Origin: UBA10646 sp046296295
GTDB taxonomy: Bacteria > Bacteroidota > Bacteroidia > Chitinophagales > Chitinophagaceae
Direction: 5' to 3'
DNA length: 64,000 bases
Assembly: GCA_046296295.1 (NCBI GenBank)
Contig: JBKBLG010000001.1
Coordinates: forward strand, 124,001-188,000
Shown here: positions 1 through 8,982 of the stretch, one piece after another
Position numbering within the stretch: the stretch's first letter is position 1
Layout: every line of letters begins with the position of its first letter
Translations under genes and position numbers: made by a program
Notes under the pieces: generated by a model
Databases searched by the model: none
What the model saw: the letters and a program-made list of their open reading frames with translations, nothing else
Told to the model about the DNA's origin: nothing

Positions 1-11
1 TTCATGTAAAA

Positions 12-37
12 TAAAAGCCGCATTGAATGCGGCATTT
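12..37 (-). terminator. Rho-independent terminator
   Basis: GCCGCA (17-22) pairs with TGCGGC (28-33) around a five-base loop. On the minus strand it is followed by a T-run. It lies just downstream of the outer-membrane gene that ends at 71. Confidence 0.7.
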
Positions 38-48
38 ATAAGAGCTAT

Positions 49-63
49 ACCTTACGGTAAATG
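49..63 (+). repeat. Dispersed repeat copy, intergenic
   Basis: ACCTTACGGTAAATG, a perfect consensus copy seven bases past the stop of the leftward gene and close to its terminator. Copies near gene ends are common in this window. Confidence 0.9.
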
Positions 64-70
64 CTGCTTC

Positions 71-931
71 TTAGAAGCGAATACCTAAGTTAAAGCCCAG
101 ACCACGTAGGCCTGCCCAACCACCAGTTGATTTAACAGTACCACCATTAGCATCTACAGTAGATTCAAACTTAAAAGTTGGAAACTCAATTTTTTCAAGT
201 TGTGCTTTAAGTTCTTGTTGTTCTCTTGCATCTAGCCCATTTGCAGCTCTAAAAGTTAAGTCGCCATTTGAACTTCCGTAGTGCCCACCAATAATCCAAA
301 TATCAAGGGTAATAAACTTACCAAAAGTATATTGGGTACCTAGCATTAGACCACCACTAAACGAAGTGATTTTACCTGTAAAGGTGGCTTCATTTGGGCG
401 TGGAACTATTATGGGGCCACCGGGTGATGGTACGGTAACAGTGTAAGAAAAGTCAACCGGCACCGACAAATCAAATGAGGCCTGACGTACATAAGGTGCT
501 ACATAAAAACCACGCATCCAACCACGCTTACCAGGATACCAGCGAAACTCTCCCGTAATAGCATTATTGCCTATTGCTACTCGGTTTATAGCTACACTGT
601 TATCCCCTACAATATCATTAATATTCGATTGGAAAGGCAAGCTACCCTTTGGCATAAAGCGATAACCCACTGCTATGCTGGTGTGCTTTCCTAAAGCTCT
701 TTCATACATAAAGCTGTAGTTTTTTACCGTAAGGCTTCCTAAGTTTATTTTAAAAATATTCTTGCCCGGCGTTTGCTTTTTAGGTAATACTTCTAAAGTT
801 GGCTTTGCAGTTTCGGTTGTGTCTGCTATTTCGGCTGTAGTTTTTGTAGCCAATGAATCTAAAGTTGGCTCCTGGGCTTGCACCGTATTTAAAAATAGGC
901 AAGCACCAAAAATGGTAGTTACACGTTTCAT
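71..931 (-). CDS. Outer-membrane beta-barrel protein (DUF3575-like)
   Basis: A 286-residue protein starting at an ATG. It has a signal peptide ending near TVQAQ, a short Thr/Ala/Pro-rich segment, and then alternating amphipathic strands rich in Gly and aromatic residues. It ends in GIRF with a terminal Phe, as expected for a Bam-inserted outer-membrane barrel. The phrase YSFMYERALG followed by VGYRFMPKG resembles DUF3575 family proteins, from memory. Function is unknown beyond a probable outer-membrane location. A dispersed-repeat copy at 721-735 encodes SLTVK just before the first strand. It is monocistronic, with the terminator at 12-37. Confidence 0.7.
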   Translation of the reverse strand: MKRVTTIFGACLFLNTVQAQEPTLDSLATKTTAEIADTTETAKPTLEVLPKKQTPGKNIFKINLGSLTVKNYSFMYERALGKHTSIAVGYRFMPKGSLPFQSNINDIVGDNSVAINRVAIGNNAITGEFRWYPGKRGWMRGFYVAPYVRQASFDLSVPVDFSYTVTVPSPGGPIIVPRPNEATFTGKITSFSGGLMLGTQYTFGKFITLDIWIIGGHYGSSNGDLTFRAANGLDAREQQELKAQLEKIEFPTFKFESTVDANGGTVKSTGGWAGLRGLGFNLGIRF

Positions 932-1031
932 GTTGATACAGTTAGTTTTAGTTGGTTTAAAGATAGTGTTTGGTGTATGTGTTCAGGTAATAAGTTTTAT
1001 GAATAGGGTGTTTAAACAAGCAAAAAATGGA

Positions 1032-1436
1032 TTATACCAAATCAGCTACTGTTCTATTTTCTAAAATACCCAGCGAAGCATCACGTACCTCACGCATAAT
1101 ATGGTTTAAACCACAACATTGCTCATCGCAATCTTTACATTTTTTGTAAAAGTTTAAACTCACACATGGTAGCAATGCTATAGGACCATCAATGATTCGC
1201 ATTATTTGAGCTAAAGTAATTGATTCAGGGGGTGTAGCAAAGTAGTAACCACCCCCTTTTCCTTTTTTGCTAGCAAGCAAACCAGCCTTTTTGAGCTCTA
1301 GCAAAATATTCTCTAAAAACTTAATAGGTATTTTCTTTTTTTTAGCAATTTCAGCAATCAAAATAGGTACACCGTTCGATTGTTGTGCCATGTAGGTAAG
1401 TGCTTTGAAGGCATACTGCGACTTCTTACTTAGCAT
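1032..1436 (-). CDS. Rrf2-family transcriptional regulator
   Basis: A 134-residue winged-helix regulator of the Rrf2 family (IscR, NsrR and CymR are relatives). The N-terminus MLSKKSQYAFKALTYMAQ, the recognition-helix region KFLENILLELKKAGLL and the wing KGKGGGYYFA are typical. The C-terminal half has five cysteines in the pattern C-x9-C-x2-C-x3-CC, which could hold an Fe-S cluster or sense redox or metals; that is inference. The ATG at 1436 is preferred because the longer reading frame begins with TTG at 1460 and the family normally starts at MLSKK. The gene stands alone, so its target cannot be read from context. Confidence 0.9.
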   Translation of the reverse strand: MLSKKSQYAFKALTYMAQQSNGVPILIAEIAKKKKIPIKFLENILLELKKAGLLASKKGKGGGYYFATPPESITLAQIMRIIDGPIALLPCVSLNFYKKCKDCDEQCCGLNHIMREVRDASLGILENRTVADLV

Positions 1437-1521
1437 TATAGTTATGTTGTTTTGCTTCAAAATAACATTTTGTTGGGCAAATACGCAACAGCTACTTATT
1501 TTGTGTTAAACTAATGCATTT

Positions 1522-2022
1522 ATGAAGCAAGTAATATCTTTATTTTTAGTATCTGCACTAACATGTGGCAGTACTACCCTTGTGAAAGCACAACGCCTTG
1601 TTTTTATCTACGGGCATGGCCAGTACAACCTACCCGTTTCAGATAATATGAGCAATGCTTACCAATATGGTTTAGGTGCACAAGCTGGTGTAGGGGTTGG
1701 GCTAGGCAGTTCATTTTTTGTAGGTACTTTAGGGTATCAAAATTTTAAAGGCAATAACAATATTCCCAACTTACAACTTACTACCGCCAAGCTTGGTATT
1801 CGCAAAACCATGCTTTTAAAACGTGTATTTGTGCAATTAAACGGTGGCTATGGTAATGTTAAAGCCAAAGGTGCTACTGGTACAGATGGCGTGTTTGTTG
1901 GCGATGTTGTAATTGGTGCAAAGCTGGCAGGCATTGAGTTATCGGGTTCTTATGAGGGCTTTTCACAAAACGGTTGGAACAGTTGGTTTGGCTTAAAAGC
2001 GGGTTTCCATTTTGGTTTATAA
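1522..2022 (+). CDS. Small outer-membrane beta-barrel protein
   Basis: A 166-residue protein with a signal peptide ending near VKAQ. It is followed by about eight short Gly/aromatic strands (YGLGAQAGVGVGLG, FVGTLGYQNF, VFVQLNGGYGNV) and a C-terminus GFHFGL. The pattern fits a small eight-stranded outer-membrane barrel, but no specific family is recognised. It is convergent with the ABC-F gene that follows; the two share a 139-base gap holding an inverted repeat pair and a terminator. Confidence 0.6.
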   Translation: MKQVISLFLVSALTCGSTTLVKAQRLVFIYGHGQYNLPVSDNMSNAYQYGLGAQAGVGVGLGSSFFVGTLGYQNFKGNNNIPNLQLTTAKLGIRKTMLLKRVFVQLNGGYGNVKAKGATGTDGVFVGDVVIGAKLAGIELSGSYEGFSQNGWNSWFGLKAGFHFGL

Positions 2023-2034
2023 TTTATTTTATAT

Positions 2035-2092
2035 GCCTTACGGCAAATGCAATAGCACATTGTACGTAGCACTAACGCATTTACCGTAAGGT
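2035..2092. repeat. Inverted pair of dispersed repeats
   Basis: GCCTTACGGCAAATG at 2035-2049 faces CATTTACCGTAAGGT at 2078-2092, 28 bases apart. The pair lies between convergent genes, upstream of a separate canonical terminator. The copies belong to different subtypes (G..C and A..T), so the stem is imperfect. Confidence 0.9.
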
Positions 2093-2106
2093 GCATTAAC
2101 TAATAT

Positions 2107-2138
2107 AAAGAAGGGCTTCTTACAGGAAGCCCTTCTTT
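2107..2138. terminator. Bidirectional terminator
   Basis: A 13-bp stem (2107-2119 with 2126-2138) around a six-base loop, with A- and T-rich flanks. It serves the convergent genes ending at 2022 and 2162. Confidence 0.85.
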
Positions 2139-2161
2139 ATTGCACTATAGCATATACTCAA

Positions 2162-3787
2162 TTAGGCATACATTTCTTCTCTTAGTGTTTTTACACGTGC
2201 ATCTTCCATATATTCATCAAACGTCATTAAACGATCAATAATTCCTTTAGGGGTAAGTTCAATAATTCTTGAAGCTACCGTTTGCATAAAGGTATGGTCG
2301 TGACTGGTTAATAACACAATACCCGGGAAGTTTTGGCAACCTTCGTTGAAGGCTTGAATACTCTCTAAATCTAAGTGGTTGGTAGGCTGGTCTAACATAA
2401 TAAGGTTAGGGTTTTGCAACATCATACGACTAATCATGCAACGTACTTTTTCGCCCCCACTGAGTACGTTAGTTTTCTTCTGAATATCATCGCCACTGAA
2501 TAGCATTTTTCCTAAGAAACCTCGTAAGAAAGGCTCGTCGGCATCGGTTACATGTGGTGGTACAAATTGACGTAACCATTCTAACAAGCTTAAGCCTTCT
2601 TTAAAGAACTCTCCATTTTCAAAAGGCAAATATGCTTTGGTAATTGTTGTACCCCATTCGTATTGGCCTGCATCGGCTTTGATTCGATCGTTGATAATTT
2701 CAAAGAAATTTGTAACCGCCAACGGATCTTTACTCAAGAAGGCAACTTTTTCGCCTTTATTAATGCTAAAACTCACTTTATCGAACAGCACACGACCATC
2801 GATAGTTTTTTTCAGATGCTCAACATTTAAAATCTGATTTCCCACTTCGCGTTGTGGTTGGAAAATGATACCCGGATATTTACGATTGCTTGGCTCAATT
2901 TCTTCGATGCTTAATTTCTCTAAAGCTTTTTTACGGCTGGTTGCTTGCTTACTCTTAGAAGCATTGGCCGAAAAGCGAGCAATGAAATCAAGTAGTGCCT
3001 GACGCTTCTCTTCAATTTTTTTATTCTTATCGTTAATCTGGCGTGCCATTAACTGCGACGATTCGTACCAGAAAGTATAGTTACCGGTAAAGATTTTAAT
3101 TTTCTGACGATCCACATCGGCAACATGGGTACATACGGCATCTAAGAAGTGACGGTCGTGGCTCACCACTAATACTATATTTTGGTAATCGGCCAAGAAA
3201 TTTTCTAACCAGCCAATAGTTTCAATATCTAAACCGTTCGTAGGTTCATCGAGTAACAAAATATCGGGGTTACCAAATAAGGCTTGGGCTAACAATACTC
3301 GAAGTTTCAAGTTGCTGGGTATGTCTTTCATCAAGCTATGATGATATTCTTCTTTCACACCCAAATCGCTCAACAAACTAGCGGCATCACTTTCTGCAGT
3401 ATATCCACCCATTTCGCCATATTCTGCTTCTAATTCAGAAGCTTTCATGTAATCGTCTTCTGTGGCATCGGGGTTGGCATAAATGGCATCTTTTTCATGC
3501 ATTAAATCCCACATTTTTTTGTGCCCCATAAGCACTGTATTTAAAACAGTAACCTCATCGAACTCAAACTGGTTTTGCTTTAGAAAGCTCATCCGTTCGC
3601 CGGGCGTAATTTCTACTGTTCCTTTGGTGGGTTCTATTTCGCCACTCAAAATCTTTAAAAAGGTACTCTTACCGGCACCGTTGGCACCAATTATACCATA
3701 ACAATTTCCTTTGGTAAAGTTGATATTTACCTCATCAAACAAAACACGCTTACCGAAACTGAGCGTTATATTTTTAGCACTTAACAT
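2162..3787 (-). CDS. ABC-F family ATPase, YbiT-like
   Basis: A 541-residue soluble protein with two ABC ATPase domains and no membrane segments, as in ABC-F translation factors that act on ribosomes. Domain 1 has an intact Walker A (GANGAGKST) and Walker B (ILLLDEPTNGLD), but its signature is degenerate (SNLKLR instead of LSGGQ). Domain 2 keeps the signature LSGGEKVR, but its Walker A is lost (LSKDPLAVTN) and the Walker B glutamate is Gln (MLDQPTNHLD). One composite ATP site should therefore work and the other be dead. From memory, the degenerate first signature is typical of YbiT relatives and the lost second Walker A is common in Bacteroidetes. The ATG at 3787 is chosen over the TTG at 3802. 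Confidence 0.88.
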   Translation of the reverse strand: MLSAKNITLSFGKRVLFDEVNINFTKGNCYGIIGANGAGKSTFLKILSGEIEPTKGTVEITPGERMSFLKQNQFEFDEVTVLNTVLMGHKKMWDLMHEKDAIYANPDATEDDYMKASELEAEYGEMGGYTAESDAASLLSDLGVKEEYHHSLMKDIPSNLKLRVLLAQALFGNPDILLLDEPTNGLDIETIGWLENFLADYQNIVLVVSHDRHFLDAVCTHVADVDRQKIKIFTGNYTFWYESSQLMARQINDKNKKIEEKRQALLDFIARFSANASKSKQATSRKKALEKLSIEEIEPSNRKYPGIIFQPQREVGNQILNVEHLKKTIDGRVLFDKVSFSINKGEKVAFLSKDPLAVTNFFEIINDRIKADAGQYEWGTTITKAYLPFENGEFFKEGLSLLEWLRQFVPPHVTDADEPFLRGFLGKMLFSGDDIQKKTNVLSGGEKVRCMISRMMLQNPNLIMLDQPTNHLDLESIQAFNEGCQNFPGIVLLTSHDHTFMQTVASRIIELTPKGIIDRLMTFDEYMEDARVKTLREEMYA

Positions 3788-3878
3788 CGTTGTTGCTTGC
3801 AAGGATTTTACACGACCCTTTGCGGCCGCAAAATTAGGTGGCTTAGGCCGATTTTGAACATATTTCTGCTAGTGTTTG

Positions 3879-3893
3879 CATTTGCCGTAAGGC
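3879..3893 (-). repeat. Dispersed repeat copy, intergenic
   Basis: A G..C subtype copy (GCCTTACGGCAAATG on the minus strand) in the 220-base divergent region between the ABC-F gene and gmhA. Confidence 0.9.
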
Positions 3894-3975
3894 ACGACTA
3901 CTACAAACAACCCAATGATGTTGCTATTGGTGTAATTTAAAGCCCATACATAGTGGTATATGTGGGGTTGTTACC

Positions 3976-3983
3976 TACATTTG
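3976..3983 (+). promoter_or_regulatory. Bacteroidetes -7 element for gmhA
   Basis: TACATTTG matches the TAnnTTTG -7 consensus of the Bacteroidetes primary sigma factor and lies 25 bases before the ATG at 4008. No clear -33 TTTG is seen. The element argues against the longer reading frame that begins at 3960. Confidence 0.5.
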
Positions 3984-4007
3984 TTACGAAAGAAGCAAGC
4001 AACGGAT

Positions 4008-4583
4008 ATGAACACAAGAATCGCAGCCATTATTGATGCATCGATACAGGTAAAGCAATCAATACTAAAAAACGAAGCCTTTATTTCAACTATTGATGCG
4101 GCAGCTACTGCTATTGCCACAGCATTTGCTAAGGGTAATAAGGTGTTATTTTGCGGCAATGGTGGCAGTGCAGCCGATGCACAACATTTAGCAGCCGAAT
4201 TTAGTGGAAGGTTTTATAAAGATCGTAAGGCACTACCTGCCGAAGCATTACACTGCAATACCAGTTATTTAACGGCTGTAGCCAACGATTATAGTTACGA
4301 TGTTATTTATGCTCGCTTAATTGATGGCATTGGTGTAAGCGGCGATATACTTGTTGGTTTGAGTACAAGCGGTAACAGCAAAAATGTAGTTCAAGCTTTT
4401 GAGGTAGCTCAACAAAAAGGATTAACCACCATTGGGCTTACAGGAGCCAATGGTGGCCAAATGAAAGCAATGAGTAACTTTTTATTCGATGTACCAAGTA
4501 CCGATACACCCCGCATTCAAGAAAGCCATATTCTTATTGGACATATTTTATGTGAGTTGGTAGAACAGCAACTGTTCCCATAA
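4008..4583 (+). CDS. gmhA: Phosphoheptose isomerase (SIS domain)
   Basis: A 191-residue, single SIS-domain protein of the usual GmhA length. GmhA converts sedoheptulose 7-phosphate to D-glycero-D-manno-heptose 7-phosphate for LPS core heptose synthesis in the cytoplasm. The family signatures are present: CGNGGSAADAQHLAAEFSGR, the phosphate-binding loop GLSTSGNSKNV, and the C-terminal helix TPRIQESHILIGHILCE carrying the expected Gln and His. The ATG at 4008 is chosen because the upstream extension overlaps a promoter-like element and is not conserved-looking. Other heptose genes are not adjacent. A related SIS sugar isomerase is the alternative. Confidence 0.85.
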   Translation: MNTRIAAIIDASIQVKQSILKNEAFISTIDAAATAIATAFAKGNKVLFCGNGGSAADAQHLAAEFSGRFYKDRKALPAEALHCNTSYLTAVANDYSYDVIYARLIDGIGVSGDILVGLSTSGNSKNVVQAFEVAQQKGLTTIGLTGANGGQMKAMSNFLFDVPSTDTPRIQESHILIGHILCELVEQQLFP

Positions 4584-4635
4584 ATATTAGAACAATACCA
4601 TATCAACTTTATGTTAGGCATATTGTTATAGTAGT

Positions 4636-5001
4636 ATGCCGCTTAATGTTTTAGGAACCGAACTAGAGTGCTGTTGCACTAACCCAATGACGGGCTTCTA
4701 CCGAGATGGATACTGCAAAACAGATGCTTACGATACTGGAAGGCACGTAATATGTGCTGAAATTACCGATGCATTTTTAGCATTCACTTTGAGTAGAGGT
4801 AACGATTTAATAACCCCCAACCCTGCCTATCGCTTTCCGGGCTTGAAAGCTGGCGATAAATGGTGCCTTTGTGCCCTACGCTGGAAAGAGGCTTATGATG
4901 CAGGTGTGGCACCACCGGTGTACTTAGCTTGCACACACGAAAAGGCTTTGCAGTATGTAAGTTTTGCTATGTTACAATCGCATGCTGTTACAAATCTATA
5001 A
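4636..5001 (+). CDS. DUF2237 family protein
   Basis: A 121-residue protein with the DUF2237 hallmarks: LNVLGTELECCC near the start, TGFYRDGYC, DTGRHVICAEIT, GDKWCLCALRWKEA and the end VYLACTHEKAL. It is rich in conserved Cys, Trp and His, which suggests metal or redox chemistry, but the biochemical function is unknown to me. It lies 52 bases downstream of gmhA on the same strand and may be co-transcribed. It converges on the next gene with only 12 bases between stops. Confidence 0.85.
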   Translation: MPLNVLGTELECCCTNPMTGFYRDGYCKTDAYDTGRHVICAEITDAFLAFTLSRGNDLITPNPAYRFPGLKAGDKWCLCALRWKEAYDAGVAPPVYLACTHEKALQYVSFAMLQSHAVTNL

Positions 5002-5013
5002 CTTATCTATAAC

Positions 5014-6009
5014 TTAATTTGCTAGGAGTTGCTTGGCTATAGCTTGCATGTTCCAACTTTGCATGCCGTAGCTACGTTGCAACTGTTGATAATGTTGTAC
5101 AATCAATTGTAGTTCTTGCATGCAAGCCTCCGGATGATCGCCAAAATTTTCTGGATGCCACCATAAATGATAACAGGCATTTGCTTTGGCAGCAGCATGC
5201 ATTTCGTGTAACAGTCTTTTTAACCTAATACCATTAATCCAAGTACGTTTAGCATCGTACTGGCGTAATAAACGACTTGCAGGAATACTTACGATGCCGG
5301 CTGCTTTTGCATTTGCCGTAAGGCTATCTAAAGAATACCAGCTTTGCTTTCCCACGGGAAAATACACATCGCCGGTACGAACCAACTTACGTAACAATGA
5401 TGTATTGGCATCGCTTACGCCACTCCAATACCAAACATTCGGATTGCTTCGAATGGCTGTAATACCATTTTGAATGCAACATTGCAAGTATGCTTCGTTA
5501 TATTGGTTACGCGGGAACACTAATGAGGTTGGCCGTGGCATACCAAGGGCATCGCTTGCGGCAATATGTGCTTTTAAATCGGCATCGAATTGTGCTACTG
5601 TTTGTCCAGGCTCAACACAATAATAATGAGCGAAAGTGTGTGTGCCCAGTTCTTGTCCTTCGTATTGAGGAATTTGTTGTACAATATCGGGAGCAAAGTG
5701 AGCTATTGAAGTTTCGAGAGTAATGTTATGTTCATGCACATAATGGTAAGCAGAGTACTTGCGTAAATGAGATGCGGGTTGCAAATCTTTAGATGGGCTT
5801 ACCGCCTCCCAAGCTTGCTTATTGGCACAATAGAGGCTGCCAACAGTTGCCCAGGTTACTTGAACACCATATTGTTCGAACAAAGCCAACATTTGTGGCA
5901 CCAGCTTCACTGTGTTTTTATAGTTAGTAATGCGTTGCTCTCGAGATCGCTTGTCGAACACACCCCAATGCAATTCAAAATCGAGTGAAATAGTAAAAAT
6001 GCCTGCCAT
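5014..6009 (-). CDS. Polysaccharide deacetylase family protein
   Basis: A 331-residue NodB-fold protein without a signal peptide. Metal-ligand motifs are visible: the N-terminal Asp region (TISLDFELHWG), the His motif QELGTHTFAHYYC and the late His in LWWHPENFG. The family removes N-acetyl or other acyl groups from polysaccharide or glycolipid precursors. It is the last gene of a leftward run after rsmG (18-base gap) and a membrane glycosyltransferase, which suggests a role in cell-surface glycan synthesis (inference). A G..C repeat copy at 5310-5324 encodes SLTANA. Confidence 0.8.
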   Translation of the reverse strand: MAGIFTISLDFELHWGVFDKRSREQRITNYKNTVKLVPQMLALFEQYGVQVTWATVGSLYCANKQAWEAVSPSKDLQPASHLRKYSAYHYVHEHNITLETSIAHFAPDIVQQIPQYEGQELGTHTFAHYYCVEPGQTVAQFDADLKAHIAASDALGMPRPTSLVFPRNQYNEAYLQCCIQNGITAIRSNPNVWYWSGVSDANTSLLRKLVRTGDVYFPVGKQSWYSLDSLTANAKAAGIVSIPASRLLRQYDAKRTWINGIRLKRLLHEMHAAAKANACYHLWWHPENFGDHPEACMQELQLIVQHYQQLQRSYGMQSWNMQAIAKQLLAN

Positions 6010-6027
6010 GTTGGTGTTGGTTGAGGG

Positions 6028-6672
6028 TTATCGAGCTACGTGTAACACGTATTTCTGATCGAAATATGTTTCAGGAAAAAGGCTTTGAATATGCACCACA
6101 CCAGGTTTTAAACCGCTTTCAAAAATCTCTTGCGCTAAATCGCCACCTTTTAAACAAATTAAACCATTCGGCAAATCTTGCTGATCTGCTTTGTGTAATA
6201 GCTTGTGGCACCATTTCCATAGTTCGCCCAAGGGTGCTACAGCCCTACTCACGGCAAACTGAAATTTACGATTTACAATATCTTCAATACGGGTATGCTG
6301 TACTGTAACATTCTTCAACTCAATGGCGTTGGCAACAGCTTGAACTACTTTTAATTTTTTGCCAATACTATCTACCAAGTGAAATTGAACATCGGGGAAA
6401 AAAATAGCCAACGGAATACCCGGAAAACCTCCACCAGTACCAATATCGAGCACTTTTGTACCGGGTTGAAATTGAATAACTGCCGCAATACTCAAGCTAT
6501 GTAATACGTGGTGCAAGTACAGGCTATCAATATCTTTTCTGCTAATAACATTGATTTTCTCGTTCCACTCTTTGTACAATGGCAATAACGCCTGAAACTG
6601 CTCCAATTGCGTTGGGGTAAAATCGGCAAAATATTTAGTAACTAGTTCCAATTGTTTTTCGGTTTTTTCCAT
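6028..6672 (-). CDS. rsmG: 16S rRNA (guanine-527-N7)-methyltransferase
   Basis: A 214-residue RsmG/GidB. It methylates N7 of G527 in 16S rRNA using S-adenosylmethionine. Motif I is DIGTGGGFPGIPLA, preceded by the family phrase EKINVISRKD and HHVLHSL, and followed by HLVDSIGKKL and FAVSRAVAPLGEL. The ATG at 6672 gives the normal length; upstream codons in the same frame run through the glycosyltransferase gene. The start overlaps the end of that gene by 31 bases, suggesting translational coupling. Confidence 0.93.
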   Translation of the reverse strand: MEKTEKQLELVTKYFADFTPTQLEQFQALLPLYKEWNEKINVISRKDIDSLYLHHVLHSLSIAAVIQFQPGTKVLDIGTGGGFPGIPLAIFFPDVQFHLVDSIGKKLKVVQAVANAIELKNVTVQHTRIEDIVNRKFQFAVSRAVAPLGELWKWCHKLLHKADQQDLPNGLICLKGGDLAQEIFESGLKPGVVHIQSLFPETYFDQKYVLHVAR

Positions 6673-7769
6673 AAAGCGGCAGAAAAAATGAAATAATACA
6701 AAAACATCCAAATATCCCACAAAATAAAAGCTGGCCACAAATCGGTTTCTTGGAGTTTTTTCATGGCTTTATACCAAATAATGGCCTGTATGATTAACCT
6801 TACGGTAAATGCTGCCAAAGCCATCCACCAACAATACATAATAGCCGAAGCTATTAGTAAAGGATACACTAAGGCATGTGAAATGCTGTAACCAGCAAGT
6901 AAAAACTTGTGTGACGTTTTGTAGTAGCGACTTGCAGAGTAATGCCTTGTTTTCTGACGTATCCATTCCGTCCAAGTACGTTTTGGTTCACTTACCGTAA
7001 AAGCTTCAGGGTGTAACACAACAGCAGTATTGTTTGGCTTTGCTACCATATTGATGAATAAATCATCATCTCCGCCGGGTATTTGGTTGATACTGCTAAA
7101 ACCTTTGTTATTAAAAAATAAACTTTTACGATAACTAAGGTTTCTTCCTACGCCCATATAGGTTTTACCCGCAAGGGCATAACTTAAATATTGCAAAGCA
7201 GTATGGAATGTTTCAAAACGAATGATTTTATTTAACAAGCCAGGCTTTTTCTTGTAACTACCATAACCCAACACAATGTCAATACCCGGCTTATACGCGG
7301 CTTGCATGTGCTTTATCCAAAATTCAGAGGCGGGCATACAATCGGCATCGGTTAGAAGTATTACCTCATATTTTGCCGACTTAATTCCCATACTTAAGGG
7401 GAATTTTTTACCCGGTATCATTTTGGCTTCTTGTGTTAGCTCTACTGGATGTAAGTGCTTGAATGTTTTTCTGAATTCTTCGAGCAAATACTTGCTCTCA
7501 TCAATAGAATTATCATTCACCACAATCACCTCGTGTGTAGTTCTATATGCTTGTAATAATACCCCTGGTAAGTGTGTTGTTAGGTTATCGGCTTCGTCGC
7601 GAGCACAAATAACTACGCTTACCGGATACTCTTGGTACTGTTCAGCTGCTGGTGCTTTATAAAAAGCAAGCCTACGAAAGAAAAATAAATAATAAAACAG
7701 TTGGATAACTATTACAATACAAAAGGCTATGAATAAACCAATGCCAATATATGGTTCTATGCTCATCAT
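6642..7769 (-). CDS. Membrane-bound family 2 glycosyltransferase
   Basis: A 375-residue GT2 enzyme: one N-terminal membrane segment (IGIGLFIAFCIVIVIQLFYYLFFF), a GT-A catalytic domain with the nucleotide-binding start VVICARDEADNL, the DxD-type motif LLTDADC, the GGDDDLF motif and a basic QKTRHYS segment, then two to three C-terminal membrane helices. It should transfer a sugar from a nucleotide or lipid donor at the inner membrane; the acceptor is unknown. The ATG at 7769 (or 7766) is preferred over the TTG at 7793. Repeat copy 6797-6811 lies antisense in a membrane helix, encoding FTVR. Confidence 0.85.
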   Translation of the reverse strand: MMSIEPYIGIGLFIAFCIVIVIQLFYYLFFFRRLAFYKAPAAEQYQEYPVSVVICARDEADNLTTHLPGVLLQAYRTTHEVIVVNDNSIDESKYLLEEFRKTFKHLHPVELTQEAKMIPGKKFPLSMGIKSAKYEVILLTDADCMPASEFWIKHMQAAYKPGIDIVLGYGSYKKKPGLLNKIIRFETFHTALQYLSYALAGKTYMGVGRNLSYRKSLFFNNKGFSSINQIPGGDDDLFINMVAKPNNTAVVLHPEAFTVSEPKRTWTEWIRQKTRHYSASRYYKTSHKFLLAGYSISHALVYPLLIASAIMYCWWMALAAFTVRLIIQAIIWYKAMKKLQETDLWPAFILWDIWMFLYYFIFSAALWKKPKNNWN

Positions 7770-7860
7770 AAAGGGCAAAAATAAGGGCGGCAAAGCAAAG
7801 GCTGCAGATTACTAATCCACACTTTATGCTTAGTTAATTATGCTACTGCCAGCTATTTGA

Positions 7861-8955
7861 TTATTCAAAGTAAGTTACCGAAACTGAGAACTTAGCAATG
7901 CCCTCTGCTATACCTAAAGCACTAGCGGCAGCATTAGAAATTCTAAACTGCAAGCCATCACTATCTCTCATATCCTTCATGCTCCAAAGTACTTTAGCAT
8001 AAATAGTTTTGCCCTCGGCTGTAGTTACTTTTACAATTTGACCAGGCGGCACATCGTTCATTAGAATATAAAACTTTTTGTCTGTCCAGCCACTGGTACT
8101 CTTAAAAGTTGCTGCCATACCTGTGATGGTGGTTTTATCCCTACCTTCTACACCCTTCCCAAAAGAACTTGCAAATACACCCTCACCACTAACACTTCGC
8201 TTCGAATAATCGACTTCAGGTGGCGTATTGACTACCTGTTGTGCATTACCAGAAGGTGCTATTGTTACAGTAGGCGATGTATTGGTGGCAGATGGAGCAG
8301 TGTTGGTTGTGGTTGTTGTGCTACTACCATCACTACTTAGTGGTGGTGTGGTTGTATTGGTACTTGATGTAGGTGCTGTAGCAGGTATTGTAGCAGGCTG
8401 CTGATTGGCTGGTGTGCTGGGCATGCTTGTAACAACCGTTGGCACACTTGTATTACCGTTGGTTGCCCCATTAAAAACAACTGCTCCGGCTGGCTTACCC
8501 GAAACTTTCAAATAAGCAACCACTAAATGCTGCCCTACACTAATAGCATTATTGGCTATGCTGTTCCACTTAGCAATACTTGCAACTGGTACTTTACCAT
8601 GATTAAAACTGATACGATACAGCGTTTCACCCGCTTGCACTGTATGCACCAATGCCAATGCATTAGCAGGAATAGGATCGGCAGTAACAAGATTTGAAGC
8701 AGCAACAGGCACGTTAATTTTTTGCCCAATAGCTAACTTACTCTGTGCATTCATACCGTTTAAACGCATAATATCGCCAACGGCAGTTCCGTAAATTTTG
8801 CTAATAGCACTCAACGTTTCACCCGATTGAATTTCGTGAACAATGTACAAATTAGGTGTTGCACCCAAAACTTGCACTTTGGTATGCTGTGCAAGCGCCG
8901 AAGCACTAATTAAAACTAAAAAAGCTACTATATAATTTTTCAATTGCATGTGCAT
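7861..8955 (-). CDS. LysM-repeat secreted protein
   Basis: A 364-residue protein with a signal peptide ending near ASALAQ and two LysM domains (about residues 38-85 and 105-155: HEIQSGETLSAISKIYG and HTVQAGETLYRISFNHG). A long Thr/Ser/Pro/Asn linker follows, then a C-terminal domain of about 100 residues. LysM binds peptidoglycan GlcNAc, so the protein probably sits on the cell wall. The C-terminal domain (FGKGVEGRD, AATFKSTSGW, IVKVTTAEGKTIYAKVLWSM) may be a double-psi beta-barrel like RlpA, but I am not certain. An alternative ATG lies at 8949. It is 27 bases downstream of the rsmF-like gene. Confidence 0.82.
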   Translation of the reverse strand: MHMQLKNYIVAFLVLISASALAQHTKVQVLGATPNLYIVHEIQSGETLSAISKIYGTAVGDIMRLNGMNAQSKLAIGQKINVPVAASNLVTADPIPANALALVHTVQAGETLYRISFNHGKVPVASIAKWNSIANNAISVGQHLVVAYLKVSGKPAGAVVFNGATNGNTSVPTVVTSMPSTPANQQPATIPATAPTSSTNTTTPPLSSDGSSTTTTTNTAPSATNTSPTVTIAPSGNAQQVVNTPPEVDYSKRSVSGEGVFASSFGKGVEGRDKTTITGMAATFKSTSGWTDKKFYILMNDVPPGQIVKVTTAEGKTIYAKVLWSMKDMRDSDGLQFRISNAAASALGIAEGIAKFSVSVTYFE

Positions 8956-8982
8956 GAATTAAAACGGTTTTAATATCGCAAA

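Noticed and set aside
6990..7005. CTTACCGTAAAAGC in the glycosyltransferase gene
   Set aside because: It has TTACCGTAA but not the CC/GG flank of the motif. Not counted.
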